DNA of 64,000 nt from Elephas maximus indicus (taxonomy: Eukaryota; Chordata; Mammalia; Proboscidea; Elephantidae): the NCBI RefSeq assembly GCF_024166365.1, contig NC_064831.1:53693768-53757767 (forward strand), given 5' to 3'. This document shows, in pieces, positions 45,276 through 57,242 of this stretch. Every line of letters starts with the position of its first letter. Positions within the stretch are counted from its first letter, which is position 1. Both the position numbers and the translations under genes were made by a program. The notes beneath the pieces were generated by a model. The model was not told the DNA's origin, did no database searches, and saw nothing but the letters and a program-made list of their open reading frames with translations.

Positions 45276-47739
45276 TCGAGTTTCACTGTCATAGCAGCAT
45301 GCTTGTCCAGAATGGTTTTGAACAGTGATTCCACACCTCCGACCCCTGCTGTTACAGCAAGTTATTACTGATGGGCAATATGGTGGGACTGTGTCTGTCT
45401 TTCAGGCTGGCAGGAGGCAGGAAAAAAGCTGAAAACCGCTTATTTAGAAAATAATGCTACATTAGTGATCTTTTTGCTAAGCCTTGAAAAAAATTAGGTA
45501 GAAAATGGAATTGGAAGAATTTTGTCTATAGGGGAGGATGACATGACTGTTCCATCTAATTTTTGCCTGTCCTTGTCATGCTTTTTGTTTGAATCATTTT
45601 ATAATTGAAGGATCACCACCTACTCTTCATCTTAGGTTAAAAAAGCAGACCCAGAATGGTAGTGAGATGCTCAGTTCTGTAGCTGGTACTGTAACAATAG
45701 AGCCAGGATGACAGTCTGGTCATCAGATCCTCACCTTTCTGAATTCTTGAGAAGATACAGGGCCTTCTCTCCCTGTTGAAGCAACTCCTGAATAATGGAT
45801 GCGCTCTGAATAGCTTACCTGTTCAGGCCGTGTGCTTGAACTAGTGCTTGTAGGGACGGTGACTATGTTGTATCATAAAGCAGTAGTGTCTGATGTTTTG
45901 TTAAAAAAAGTAGAAGTTTAGAGTAATTGGTGATAGGCCTTGCATATCAAATGTACTATTCATCCTGGGTTCTATGTAGTGGACACCAGGAGGGTACCGA
46001 AGATCAGCGGTGGCCCTGCATATGTAGAAAGAACATTATATTCACTGTGGGTGCCATTTGTCTCTTAAACTCCTCCTTGTCTTATGAACACAACCTGAAA
46101 ACATTTGCGTGTAGATAGGCCGCTTCCAGCACAGACCCCCTAGTTCCCTGCCCTTCTTTATTTGCTGTGCTGAAGGAGCAGAGGATTTCCCTTACAGGAA
46201 TAGCAGGGTCAGCCCACTCTGCTCTGTAGATCTCTTGGGTGCCTTCCCTCTGTCTCTGTGCACTTTCACTTCTCACGTCCTGGCTTCCAGAAGAGTTAAA
46301 GCATTTGGGGGCTTTAGGAAGAAGACACGAGTCTGAGGCATGTTTTAGGGATCCCCCCCGCCCCCAACCCCTCTGTATATGTTATAACTCTACCTTCTGG
46401 AGAAAGGCCCAGCTCAGGAGAGGATCAAGATTCTTTATTCACTCCTGCTTGAATTCACAACTTAAAGAGCTTGAGGCTGAGGTGAACACAGGGCCACAGG
46501 GAGGCTCTGAGGTCATGGCTGAAGGAGAAGGGCAAGAGAAGGAGCCTAGTTAGTGCCAGCTTCCCGTCTGAGATGCCCAGGGGCTGAGAGGAGACAGGCT
46601 GGGGTCAGATTGGAAGAACCCAGGCAAATGGGGAGATTTGCTAGAGGCGAGAGTATCTTGGTTTGAGGAAATTTTATCATCTGAGTGAAAAAAGAGGAAA
46701 CTTACTCAGTTTATGAGACTCCGCATGACCCCCTGTGGCCAAGTGTAGGGTTAGTGTGAGAGTACGTGGCTTCCTTTTCCTTGACGTCACCTTGAAGTAT
46801 AACTAGGTAATGAAGAGCCCTGGTAAGTTTCCATACTTATCTGTTTGAACTTTTGTGAGTTTCCATCCTCATCACCTGCTTTCTCTCAGTACCAGCTTTT
46901 AAGATTAAATAATGAAAACAAAAATCTCTGTAATGTTTTTATGTTTTGCTGAATAGATAAGACGGTATATTCATAGCTTTAAAAATATTTTAAATGTATT
47001 TAATATTTATAATACTTATGTAAACAAATGTTTATGAACTAGTGTGGTTTTATTGTATATGTGTTATATTTCAGCTATGTTGTGGTTCATGTAGAGTCTT
47101 ATAGAAGAGCCTGGAAATCTCTGATACTGTTGCCATGGGAAATAGTGTCATCTTACAGATGAACTTCTGGAACTCAGCTGTCTGTAAATTGAGGCTACAT
47201 TTTATGATAAGATAGTTCTCCTGAAGGCGATTAAAATAAATGATTTTAAGATTATCTGTAGTATTTTTTTATTCATGCTATGACCAGTTCTACTACTTTT
47301 ACCAATAACTCAGAGGTAGTTTAATGGTGTTGATGTTTTTCATTGTATTTTATAATTGTCCTGAGTTCATTAAGGGCTCTTAATTTGCATAAGGCATATA
47401 TAAACAGAGTGAATATTCCCCAGAATATTGCAATAAATGATTTCTGGATTTCCCATCATACCTCATCTTCTGTAGCTTCCTAGCCTTTCCAGTGCTTGTC
47501 TGATGTGAACATACTAAGCTAAGCCTTCAGAGACCACTGTCGTTTAAACAGCCAAGACCAGGTGTCCTAGCAGAGACTAAGTCTTCACTTTCTCATTGTA
47601 AATGTTCATGATAGAAGAAATTGGATTTCTTGACTCAGAAAGTGAAGTCGATTTCAGATTTATTAAAATGTTTCTGACATTTGGGAAGTCAGTACTATAT
47701 TTCCTTTTATTCTGTCTCTTCATCCCTGTCTTAAGTTGC

Positions 47740-47935
47740 ATGTTTTTGTTAGTTGTCTCCAAGTTGACTCTGACTCCTGGCAGCCTTATGTACAACAGAA
47801 CAAAACATTGTCCAGTCCTGCACCATCCTCATGATCATTGGTATGTTTGAGTCCATTGTGACTGTGTGTCAGTCCATCTCATTGAGGGTTTCCCTTGTTT
47901 TTGCTGACCCTCTGCTTTACCAGCCATGATGTTCT
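47740..47935 (-). mobile_element. AfroSINE-related longer SINE
   Basis: GTTAGTTGTCTCCAAGTTGA, ATGTACAACAGAACAAAACA, GTCAGTCCATCTCATTGAGG. Head shared with the element at 1,222-1,578. Confidence 0.65.
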
Positions 47936-48030
47936 TTTCTAGTCAAGTTGTGTGAGGTATTTATTTATTCACTAATAAACTCTCCCCTCCTTCCTCCTTT
48001 TCTCTTTTTTCTCCTCCTCTTCTCACCCTC

Positions 48031-48228
48031 ATTGTTAGTTGCTGTTGAGTCAGTTCCAACTCCTGGCAATCCATGTGTGCACAGTAGAACTGCTCCATAG
48101 GGTTTTCAAAGTTGTGACCTTTTGGAAGCAGACCACCAGGCCTGTCTTCTTAGTGCCCTGGGGTGGGTTTGAACCAACAACCATCCCGCTGGTGGAGTGC
48201 TTAACTGTTCACGCCACCCAGAGACTTC
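48031..48228 (-). mobile_element. AfroSINE
   Basis: GTTGCTGTTGAGTCAGTTCC through ACTGTTCACGCCACCCAGAG. Confidence 0.92.
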
Positions 48229-48239
48229 CTCCCTCTTCC

Positions 48240-48406
48240 TCAAAACCAAAACCAAACCCATTGCCATGGAGTCGATTCCGACTCATTGTGACCCTATAGG
48301 ACAGAGTAGACCTGCCCCATAGGGTTTCCAAGGCTGTAATCTTCATGGAAACAGACTGCCACATCTTTCTCCTGTGGAGCGGCTGCTAAGTTTGAACTGC
48401 CAACCT
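48240..48406 (-). mobile_element. AfroSINE, left arm of an inverted pair
   Basis: CCATTGCCATGGAGTCGATT through GCGGCTGCTAAGTTTGAACT; its 5' end abuts the following plus copy. Confidence 0.93.
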
Positions 48407-48572
48407 GGGTGGCATAGTGGTTAAGAGCTGTGGCTGTGCTAACCAAAAGGTCGGCAGTTTGAATCTACTAGGCACTCCTTGGAAACCCTTTGGGGCATTT
48501 CTACTCTGGCATAGGGCTACTATGAGTTGGAATCCACTCGAAAGCAATGGGTTTGGTTTTTGGTTTTTTGGG
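48407..48572 (+). mobile_element. AfroSINE, right arm of an inverted pair
   Basis: TGGGTGGCATAGTGGTTAAG through CTATGAGTTGGAATCCACTC; head-to-head with the preceding minus copy with no spacer. Confidence 0.93.
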
Positions 48573-48689
48573 AATCAATAGTAAATAACAAGTCAAACAA
48601 TGGTACTATAATTAACGTATTAAGGAAAGGTGGAGCCCTTGGCTTGAAGGGGACTTTACCACTTGAAGCTTTAATCTTCAGAAATATTA

Positions 48690-48833
48690 GTGGTTAAGGG
48701 CTCCTCTGCTAACCGAAAGGTCAGCAGTTGGAATCCACCAGCCACTCCTTGGAAACCCTAGAGTACGTTTCTACTCTGTCCTATAGGGGTGCTATGAGTC
48801 AGAATTGACTCCTCGGCAATGGGTTTGGTTTAG
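48690..48833 (+). mobile_element. AfroSINE
   Basis: TTAGTGGTTAAGGGCTCCTC through GCTATGAGTCAGAATTGACT; slightly 5' truncated. Confidence 0.93.
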
Positions 48834-48889
48834 GGTTTTGTGCTGGCTAGACAGGTGAGATCCTTGGGCAGTATATCACTGGGCTGTGT

Positions 48890-49085
48890 GTTGTTCATGT
48901 CCAGGTTCCACTGCTTACTGGCTCTTTGACCTAAGGCCAGTTACTTAGTCTCGCTGTGCTTCACTTCCACATCTTAAAAGTGGCGATGATAATACTACCT
49001 TTGGGTTGTTCTGAGGATTAAGTAAGATAATATAAAGTACTTAGAAAAGTGCCAGGCACCTAGTGAAGGCATTTTAGCTATCTTG
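48890..49085 (+). mobile_element. MIR
   Basis: TTCCACTGCTTACTGGCTCT, TCACTTCCACATCTTAAAAG, AAAAGTGCCAGGCACCTAGT. Confidence 0.82.
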
Positions 49086-50606
49086 TCTGCTGCTCTGGGC
49101 CACCAGTTTTCAACTTTTGCTCTTTTTTTTTTTTTTGTGCCGTTTGCTTTCCTCTTCTCAACATATATCTGGATCGTTATTCCAAGACAAAACATACAGA
49201 TCTAGCTCATTTTTTAAAATTGAGGTTTAACAGACGCACTGAAGAGGACAGAATCTTAAGGTGCATGATAATGTGTCATGTTAAAAACCAGTCTCTTGTT
49301 TTTATTGATTCAGTTCCCTCAACAGACATTTGAGTGTGTGTTTGTCACTGGTCTAAGCACTGTCGTTCTAGCATGAATAAGTTGGTAAGTCTGCCATAGA
49401 TGGATTCTCCTTCCAAGTCACAAACCTTTGTTGAATACCCTTCAGTGATACGACTGAGGTTGGTGGCATAATAAGCATATCGATACCATTTACTTTTAGG
49501 GAGATATTTCAGGGAACTTCACTTCTCCACCTCCTGAGATGTTGAATTTATCATGTGTATTTCTTTGATGGTTTGGGTTTTTCTTTTTTCCTTGCAAAGA
49601 TAATTGATATGAGAGTAAGCAGAGCAAAGCAACTGTGTGAAAAGCTTACAAGTTCTCGTTTTTTTTCCCGTTCCCCTTCTGCCCTTTTCTCTGTAGATTT
49701 AGATCGAGTTTTACAACTCATCTTTGGTGAGAGCTCAGGGAGGGACAAAAACTCTGAAACAGTACCCGAGAATGAGGAAGGGGAAAGATTGTACAAAGTT
49801 TCAGAAAAATACTGATAGCAAGACCAAAGCTTCAAAACCGTTTAGAAGAATTGCCCACCAATTCTGCTTGTATAGGTGTACCAGTTAATTATACAAAACT
49901 TTTCTTCTCTCTGTCTCAGAAAGCTGTTTTGAAATTATTGTTGAAAATTAAGTTACGTCCATCTGTGTGAAGAAACTTAGGCAGGGCATTTCTACCTTGC
50001 CTTTGTTGTTGTTGTTAACATTAGTTTAACTGATTTGCTTAATCCCCTCTCATTAGAAAGGATTTACAGCGGCTTCCTCAAGACATTTCACAGAAATACT
50101 TTAATTGTTTAAATAGAAGTCGTCATGACCTTCTGCCATATAAATTCACTTCCATGTAAAGAGAACAGTCTCCAACAACATGCTAATGCTGTGGAAGGGA
50201 GAGAGACATCTTATTGATGAGTTATGTGTAATAGATTTAGTTCCAAATTCATGAATTTAACATATTTGAAAGCCTAGATACGTTAAATAAGTCTTATAAA
50301 AATTACTGTTCTTCATAATGGAAAATGTTTTTGAATTTACAGATTGTGTGGGCTTTTGTCAATGAGTCCTTTCCCTTTTTCTTTCTTTTTTTTTAGCAGT
50401 GAGAAGGGCCTGCTTGTGGTGCGTGATAAGGCAAGAGGGGTGTAGGTGGTCACCACGTCTTGGAGGAGCTTGGTATCCTATACTAAGAAAGTTGAACTGA
50501 CTTTATACAAGTATTGAGAACCCACTGTGTGCCAGGCAGTGGGTTTATTATAATCCTAAGCGCTTGGTTGTGCTACGATGCCCCTCCTATGCCCCTGGGA
50601 AGCCGA

Positions 50607-50781
50607 CTAGTGTTTCCCAAGGATCAGCTAGGAGTCACCTGGGAAGCTGCTTTTCTCAAGATCGTGCGTGTTCTTGGCCCTCCAGTCCCTGTCCCTACTT
50701 AGATATCTACCTGGTAGAACATATGTGCTTTGAAAAAGCTTCCCAGATGATTTTTATATCCCTCCCCTTTTGAAAATCATT
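50607..50781. mobile_element. MER5-like hAT MITE
   Basis: TAGTGTTTCCCAAGGATCAG at the left, GTCACCTGGGAAGCTGCTTT, then AAAAAGCTTCCCAGATGATT and an inverted end GAAAATCATTG. Confidence 0.55.
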
Positions 50782-51486
50782 GTCATATAGACTTGAGTTT
50801 TTTAATCAAACAGGTAAATAGCAAGTGAAATTGTATTCAATATTTTAAAAAGTTTCGGTACCCCTTCTTGCCTCCCCACCCCCATAATACTTAAACTGAT
50901 GTAATTATGTCCTGGTGCACCTTCAGCAAGATTTAGGTGCAACTGTCATATTTAAAATTATATTTTATGACACCAAGACATTAATTTGGGAAAACAGGGC
51001 TTCGTCTTCTTAAATGTATCCCTATCCTATTACACCTTTTATTAAATAAGCTCGGAGAGATGTCATTTATATTGGTATATGACCTGTATGGCAAAGACAC
51101 ACGAGTTAAAAAAAAGCTGGACTTTTATAAAATGTGTTGGGCAAATAGCCTATTGCTAACTCGTCGGAGACCGTGGTGAAAGGAAATAAGTAATAAAGGA
51201 GAAAAAATGTATATGTTTCTAACTTGTGGGTGAGCTGTTTGAGTTGAATCAACAATTAAAAATGAGCAGCCGTTGTGGACGTGCGTTGAAATTCTTTTCA
51301 ATATAGCTTTAATTAGACAGCTGTTTTTGTATAATTGTACTCACAAAGCAGGGATTTGTGATTTCAGGACACCTAAGCAACCGTGGTATTTATAGCTTAA
51401 TCACAGGGTATGGTGTTGCAGATTAGGGGAGAAATTGGGAAATAATATGATACAATTGGTATATTGTGTATTTTTCTTTTTATTAG

Positions 51487-51547
51487 TGTGCCGATCCAAC
51501 AAAAGCCCCTGGGTCTGTCTGACTTGTTCAAGTGTCCACTGTGGAAG
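51487..51547 (+). CDS. USP3: USP3 coding exon 2 (ZnF-UBP core)
   Basis: A 61-nt exon bounded by a pyrimidine-rich tract ending TTATTAG and by a donor GTAGGT at 51548-51553. Joined to exon 1 it completes codon 31 (G|TG, Val) and reads VCRSNKSPWVCLTCSSVHCG, ending within codon 51 (AG|G, Arg). It contributes C32 (pairing with C29), the C41/C44 CxxC pair and C49, all zinc ligands expected of the ZnF-UBP domain. The domain binds the free C-terminal tail of ubiquitin in the family, and in USP3 it is needed for binding to ubiquitinated histone (established knowledge). Intron 1 upstream is 26,859 bp. Frame and splice sites are intact, so this is a functional exon and not a retrocopy. Confidence 0.96.
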
Positions 51548-51859
51548 GTAGGTGACGAACTTATTAATTCACTACCCTGCTTTGCTTTTTTAATTCGCCT
51601 TTCAGCTTTATGCCAAAGCTTTGTTGATTTGAACTTGTTTAGAACAATCTCGTAATCATAGTGTATAATTCTCCACGGGCTTCCCTTTTCCAGTAGAGTC
51701 CCTTTGTTTAGTGACACAACTGGGAAGAATCTGGGGGGAAGATCCTTGTTTTTGATACTCAGAAGAATTCTTTTGATGATCAAGAGAATCTAGTAATATT
51801 TGACTGGAAAATGAAACAAGAACTTCGAAATCTTGAATTAAAAGCTTACCTCGTGGTAG

Positions 51860-52030
51860 TTTTTAAAGCTTTTATTAGGGGAAGATTTCAGCATATACAA
51901 AAATAGAGAGTTAATATAATTAAACCCCGTGTTCTCATCACCCAGCTTCAACAGTTATCAACACATGACTAGTCTTGTTTCACCCATTACGCCCGATCCC
52001 TGCCTTTACTGATTTATTTTGAAATGAATC
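51860..52030 (-). mobile_element. Ancient L1 3' UTR fragment
   Basis: CATCACCCAGCTTCAACAGT, TATCAACACATGACTAGTCT and TTTTGAAATGAATCCCAGAT follow the antisense L1M consensus. Confidence 0.75.
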
Positions 52031-52122
52031 CCAGATATCATTCTTCTGAAAAAAACCAAAATATTTACAAAGGAATTCTCTTTGAAAATGATCTCATAGA
52101 GTTCATTATTAATTCCTGTCTA

Positions 52123-52332
52123 AAACCAAAAACCAAACCCACTGTAGCTGAGTCAATTCCGACTCATAGTGACCCTATTGGACAGAGTAGAACTCCCCAT
52201 ACGGTTTCCAAGGCTGTCACCTATATGGAAGCAGATCGCTGCATCTTTCTCCTGTGGAGCAGCTAGTGGGTTTGAACCACTGACCTTTTGTTTAGGAGCT
52301 GAGTGCTTTAATCACTGTACCAGCGGGGCTCC
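52123..52332 (-). mobile_element. AfroSINE
   Basis: TSD TTAATTCCTGTCTA (52,109-52,122) and TTAATGCCTGTCTA (52,333-52,346); full-length minus copy. Confidence 0.95.
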
Positions 52333-53857
52333 TTAATGCCTGTCTAGCATGTGCCAAGTGTTTCATTGTTCCATTAAAACATTTTGCTTCCAATTGACGT
52401 AGCCCTCCTCTCCCCCAGTTCAAGCCTGAGCATTTCTTCCCAGTTCTTGGCTTCAAAATGGTGTTAGTTTAGTAGCTCTTTTCTTCTAACACAAACTCAA
52501 ATAAATATCAAACTTTGTGTTTTTTAGCCTGGTAGTAGCACATTTATTTTTACTGCTCTTTTAGCTTAGAAAATGCACTTGGAATGTGCTTCAGAAATTA
52601 ATAGCTTTGCAACAGGCAGATGGGAAATCATAGTCATACCGGCTTAAATCTATATTGTATTTATCTGAAATATTTCCCCCATTGTTATTTTTAAACCCTC
52701 ATTGCATGAAGAAAGCATCTTGGTTTGGTTAACTTTTGTTTTTTCACATATTTTTAGTCCTGGAATTGAGTGTTTTTTCCGTGTACACTTAAGAGTACCT
52801 TTGGAAAATGTTAACTGCGTATCTTAATTGTGGCTGTTGTGGTTTTGAAATCTCTAGGATTTGGGGAACCTGAAAATACTTTGTACAGATAACATTTTTT
52901 TAAAAGAGAAGAAAAGTAGAAGCACTTAAATTCTGCACTTGAAGAGACAGATTCCTCTCCTAGATTTTGAGAGGTGAGAATTATAATGCAATCAATTGAT
53001 GTAGCTCTGTTCTCCAGCCGTCTCATAGTGCTCTACAACCTAAATCTTGAAGGTCATGTGCCAACGAAAAGACCTGGCAAGCTCTCAAGACTTGGAGAGA
53101 TCAGTGTTCTTAATAGCAAGCAACAAACAATTCTCTAAGCATGTTTTGGAAAAATAAAGTAGAAATTTTCTAGTCTCTGCAGGTAGGCTGTTTCCAGTTA
53201 CAAGCAATCTAAAATTTAGAAATTCAGCATGGTTTCGGAGAAACACGATTAAATAGATGAAACAGATAATAAAGTAGCCTGGACTTGGATCTCCATTTTA
53301 CACAGCTGCTTGGTTAATTTTCTGTTATCCTGGGTGCCTGGGCGTGGCTTGCCACGTGTTCAGATTTTTCAGTGATTTTAAGCCACGTGTCTGAAGAGAA
53401 CTCTTAAACCGAACACCCTTTCAGCTAGGAGAAATAGTTTATCAAGAGCACATTCAGTTATATATTCTCTTGGTCTTCATGACACCGTTGCATCTAAGTT
53501 TTTGAATTTTTAAGATTGTCATTAGAAATCTGTGGCTTCTGTGTAGCTTGAGACACTTCCTCTTGGGCTGCAGGTCAGAGTGTCTAGTTAAAATCTAAAA
53601 CTAGATAAAGGAAACACTTGTTTTATGTTAGCCAGCTTAAACGAAGCTGTTACTTTCTGACTGATGTATTTGAGTATTAGCCAAAACATTGCTGATCTTA
53701 ATGTCAGTGGTCATCATGCTTCTTATCTGGTCACTGAGATACACGGTAACATTTAAATATCCAGTACATTCAGACACTATGGTCTCACGATGAAATGAAC
53801 TGTATGTACTTTACACAGTTGATCAGTTTTCAGAGAAGAGAAAGTGGTAATGCCATT

Positions 53858-53873
53858 TATTATTATTATTATT
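53858..53873. repeat. (ATT)n microsatellite
   Basis: Five ATT units in USP3 intron 2. Confidence 0.85.
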
Positions 53874-54189
53874 CTCTGATTCTGAAGGTATTCCTCATCA
53901 TAAACATTGCTATCGTTTTTCATGGCGTACAGTATGACAACAATACAGTAAATACACTATATATAAGGGTAGAAAATGGAGCTAATTAGATGTTGAGCTT
54001 ATATGATGCCCTGGAGTTTACTTTTTAAGTGAAATATTGTGTGTTTCCTGTTTCATGCAGTAACATGTCGCAGTATGTGCTTAACGTGAACACTTTCTAA
54101 GCAATTATATTCTTTGGATTCCGAATAAATAGTAGTTAAGCAAGTAAAGGAGAATACTAATAAAAATAATTGCTAACACTCATTCATTT

Positions 54190-54370
54190 ATTGTGTGCCA
54201 TGGATTACTTAACTACCCAACAACCCATGAGATACAGGTACTATTATGTCCATTTTACAGAGGAGGAAAACGAAGCACAGACAGGTTAAGTAACTCACCC
54301 AAGCTCACATGGCCAGGCTGTGACAAAGCCTGCTTTTGAACCCAGGCAGTCTAGTTTTAGAGCTTGTACT
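54190..54370 (-). mobile_element. MIR
   Basis: CCATTTTACAGAGGAGGAAA, AGGTTAAGTAACTCACCCAA, TTTTGAACCCAGGCAGTCTA. Confidence 0.88.
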
Positions 54371-54833
54371 CTTAGTTATGATTTTATTTTAAAATGTATT
54401 TTAGTCCACTTTTTGGACAGAGGACCCATGAATACCCAAACGTTAGTTGCTTTTGCTACTATGAATAAAATGGGAAAAGATCAGGGTCAGATTCTGAGTT
54501 GAGGTTAGCAGTGCTCTGATGCTTCCAGCTTTCCTGGAATGTAGAGACTGGGCTTAAAGTTGATCCTCCCTGCTTTCCACAACTACTGTGCTTTCCCCAA
54601 GGTAAGTGTTACTCCTGATGCGGCTAAGGGGCCTTATGGCAAAATCGTCCTCTGAACTCCCGGAACCTGCGCATTTTGGTACCATTTGGCCAACATTTGT
54701 TTTGACTGTTCTGACTTTTCAAGTCAGCGATGTTTTCTACAAATTGGCTTATATCTAGGAACTGGGAGATTTTTGTTTGATAAGGGTCTTCACAGTAGTG
54801 GTCAGTTACAACAGTGTGCAGTATTTTGGTGAA

Positions 54834-55009
54834 AACCAAAAAAAAAAAAAAGCAAACCCGTTGCCGTTGAGTCAATTCCAACTCATAGTGACTCTATAGG
54901 ATAGAGTAGAACTGCCCCATAGGGTTTCCAAGGAACGCCTGGTGGATTTGAACTGCCGACCTTTAGGTTAGCAGCTGGAGCCTTTAACCACTATGCCACC
55001 AGGGTTTCC
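54834..55009 (-). mobile_element. AfroSINE
   Basis: TSD ATTTTGGTGAA, identical at 54,823-54,833 and 55,010-55,020; full-length minus copy. Confidence 0.95.
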
Positions 55010-55785
55010 ATTTTGGTGAAGGTGTAGATGAATTTGGGTGCATACCATCTGCATATATGAACCTGCATTTTGCTTGTTGTAATGCAATGATTTAATAAAT
55101 CAGAGTTGGAAAGTATTACAGATTTTTATGAAGGTAGCCAACTTTTATTATCTTTGTCCATGTAGAGAAATAACAGTTTATGTAAGCTTAAAATGATTTG
55201 TGTTTTGTGTGGATCGTTTCTAAACAAACCCCTTTCAGTAGGAGTGGAGCCGATTATTCAGGTGTTGAAATAAAAGATCTGAAGCCGTATATATCAATGA
55301 GACAGAGGTGGAAGATTATCTTGTTTCCATATCTGACTCTCAGGTTTTATGTTAAGCAGCAATCAGAGTAGGTGGAGCATGTGGCCCTGTGGATAGTGGC
55401 TGAGCACTTTACAAAGCTGGTCTGTGATGACAGCCTGAGTTGGGAGTTACTGGTCTAAGAAAAAGCTTAAAAAAAACTGTAGCAAAAGCATCAGCAAAGG
55501 AGTCTATATGAGTGATAATATCAATGGTATTGACGCTGATTTGCATAGATAATGCCCTTCCTTGCCTGGTCCTAGTCTTGTGTATATTTAAGAGTTGACG
55601 GTAATAGTTAATGGCAAAAAAAAGGAGCATGTTTTAAGTATTCAGCTTAAGAAATCACAAAATGATTGAATGTTCTTTAAGAGTGTTCTTTCTCATTCTG
55701 CTTTGATTAACATGTAATTTTCTTACTACTTTAACTTCCAAAGCAACATTTAGGTTAAAATGAATTTTCATTTGGTTTTTGGAAG

Positions 55786-55917
55786 GTATGTGAACGGCCA
55801 TGCAAAAAAACATTATGAAGATGCCCAGGTACCCTTAACCAATCATAAAAAGTCAGAAAAGCAAGACAAAGCTCAGCACACGGTGTGTATGGATTGCAGT
55901 AGCTACAGTACGTACTG
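55786..55917 (+). CDS. USP3: USP3 coding exon 3 (ZnF-UBP C-terminal half)
   Basis: A 132-nt exon following acceptor TTTTTGGAAG and ending at donor GTAAGT (55918-55923). It completes Arg51, reads YVNGHAKKHYEDAQVPLTNH and continues through HTVCMDCSSYSTY to residue 94. Two bases (TG) are left over for the next exon, where USP3 is expected to complete a Cys. H56 and H60 (the HAKKH pair) and the C85/C88 CxxC pair complete the zinc ligands; H56 is the residue whose mutation is known to abolish ubiquitin binding in human USP3. Residue 80 is Ala (QDKAQHT) where I recall Val in human. No stop or frameshift is present. The exon carrying the following residues was not found before 64,000. Confidence 0.96.
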
Positions 55918-57138
55918 GTAAGTTAATGTTTTCTAGAAATGTTAATCCTTCCTGGTATGTGCAAGTGTTCTCCCAGCTCCCCACCCCCTCCCAGCCTCTA
56001 AGCTGCTGCCATGACCCCTTTCAGTCTCCTAAGGGTTCACAGGGGACTGGAGCCATCAGGAATGCCTACCCTTATTCACTCTGGTTTTACTTTGCATTGT
56101 TCCTTTCAACTTCTAGGCCTCCTCTCCTCTCCCACCCCCTGCTTCTTGTCTATCCCAGTAAGCTTCAGGGAAATGAGAAGTATCTGTTTCTTTGTGTCCA
56201 TTCATTATCATTCTTTTTCTATCTTTGTTGTTTTTGTTATTAATTGAAAGATGATATGATAAACCCTATGTGCCTTCTCTCCAGTTAACATTTTGCCATG
56301 TAAGCTTCAAAATTTTGACTTCTATATTGAAAAAAAAAGAAAACAAAAACGTTTTGACAGTTTTCTCCCAGCCCAGTTCTCTTCTCTCCTTCTCCTTCCC
56401 TAGAGGTAAATGTTAAGAATTTCTTGTGTAGCCTTTTAGTCTTTTTTTTTTTTTTAAGTATTATGTTCTTTAAAAGGAGGTTGAAGGCTCTGTTCTTTCT
56501 TTGTGATATAATATACGTGCCTGTTTCATAGAAATGACGATAAAGTAGATATCTATTTTTGTGGCTGCTTAGAACTAGGCTGGGTTATTTAGCTTACAAG
56601 TGATATTTAACAATCCGTATCTATTTAGTATACTCAAAAGGTCAATATATTATTGCCATTTTAACTTCAATGTAAAGCACATTTGTTTCCTTGACTAATA
56701 AATTATGATGAATAATTCTTTATTTGTTTTAATCAGTTTGGTTTCCGTTCAAGAGGTTGTTGACATTAAAGGGGGAGAAAACAGGCTTATGTTTAAAGGC
56801 ACCCTTTGGGTTTCTTTTTCCCCTGCCAGACAGCTCTTGAATGTCACCCAAAGGCAGTACTGGACAGGGATGGGGACTTGAAGTCCAAAGATCATTTTGA
56901 TTTCACACATTCGGTGCCTATCCTTTTTACACTGTCCTTCATTGATAATTGAATCATAGAAATGTCTCCATCAAAGAGGGGAAGAAAAGGTCGGGAGTTT
57001 GCTAGGTCTTTTAAATTTTTACAGGTTTAACATTCAATTTTGGTTACTGGATCAAATATCTTAAGGTTTGGTCATTCAGATCACTACTGTTTCAGTGATC
57101 CTCTGTATGGAAGAAGGTGTCCAGGTCAAGAAGGGAGA

Positions 57139-57242
57139 CAAGCTAGAGATAAGTGAAGATTTCAATAAAAATGAACATCTTCCCCAGATGTGCACACAAG
57201 AGCTAGCGTTCACTTTTTGGTTAGTTGCTGTTATGTAACCTG
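57139..57242 (+). repeat. Dispersed direct repeat, copy 1
   Basis: Contains GTGAAGATTTCAATAAAAAT, GAACATCTTCCCCAGATGTG and CACACAAGAGC, matching copy 2 at 59,213-59,311 in the same order and strand. The family is not recognised. Confidence 0.7.

Larger units (their letters stand above)
24628..51486 (+). other. USP3: USP3 intron 1
   Basis: A 26.9-kb intron between the GTGAGT donor and the TTATTAG acceptor. It contains the end of the CpG island, about fifteen AfroSINE copies, two LINE tails with perfect target duplications, a hAT transposon, a MER2 element, an LTR-like unit, an ERVL-type LTR and old L1 pieces, all listed separately. I recognise no gene or further exon in these stretches: 25,420-27,118, 28,205-28,740, 29,100-31,680, 32,340-33,510, 34,730-35,180, 35,335-37,360, 38,290-39,200, 40,830-41,700, 42,720-43,830, 45,150-47,735 and 49,090-51,486 (apart from a MER5-like fragment). 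They look like unique or heavily decayed intronic sequence. Confidence 0.93.
51548..55785 (+). other. USP3: USP3 intron 2
   Basis: A 4.2-kb intron between the GTAGGT donor and the TTTTTGGAAG acceptor. It carries an old antisense L1 3' UTR piece (51,860-52,030), AfroSINEs at 52,123-52,332 and 54,834-55,009, and a MIR at about 54,190-54,370. I identify nothing in 52,347-54,180 or 55,021-55,785. Confidence 0.93.
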
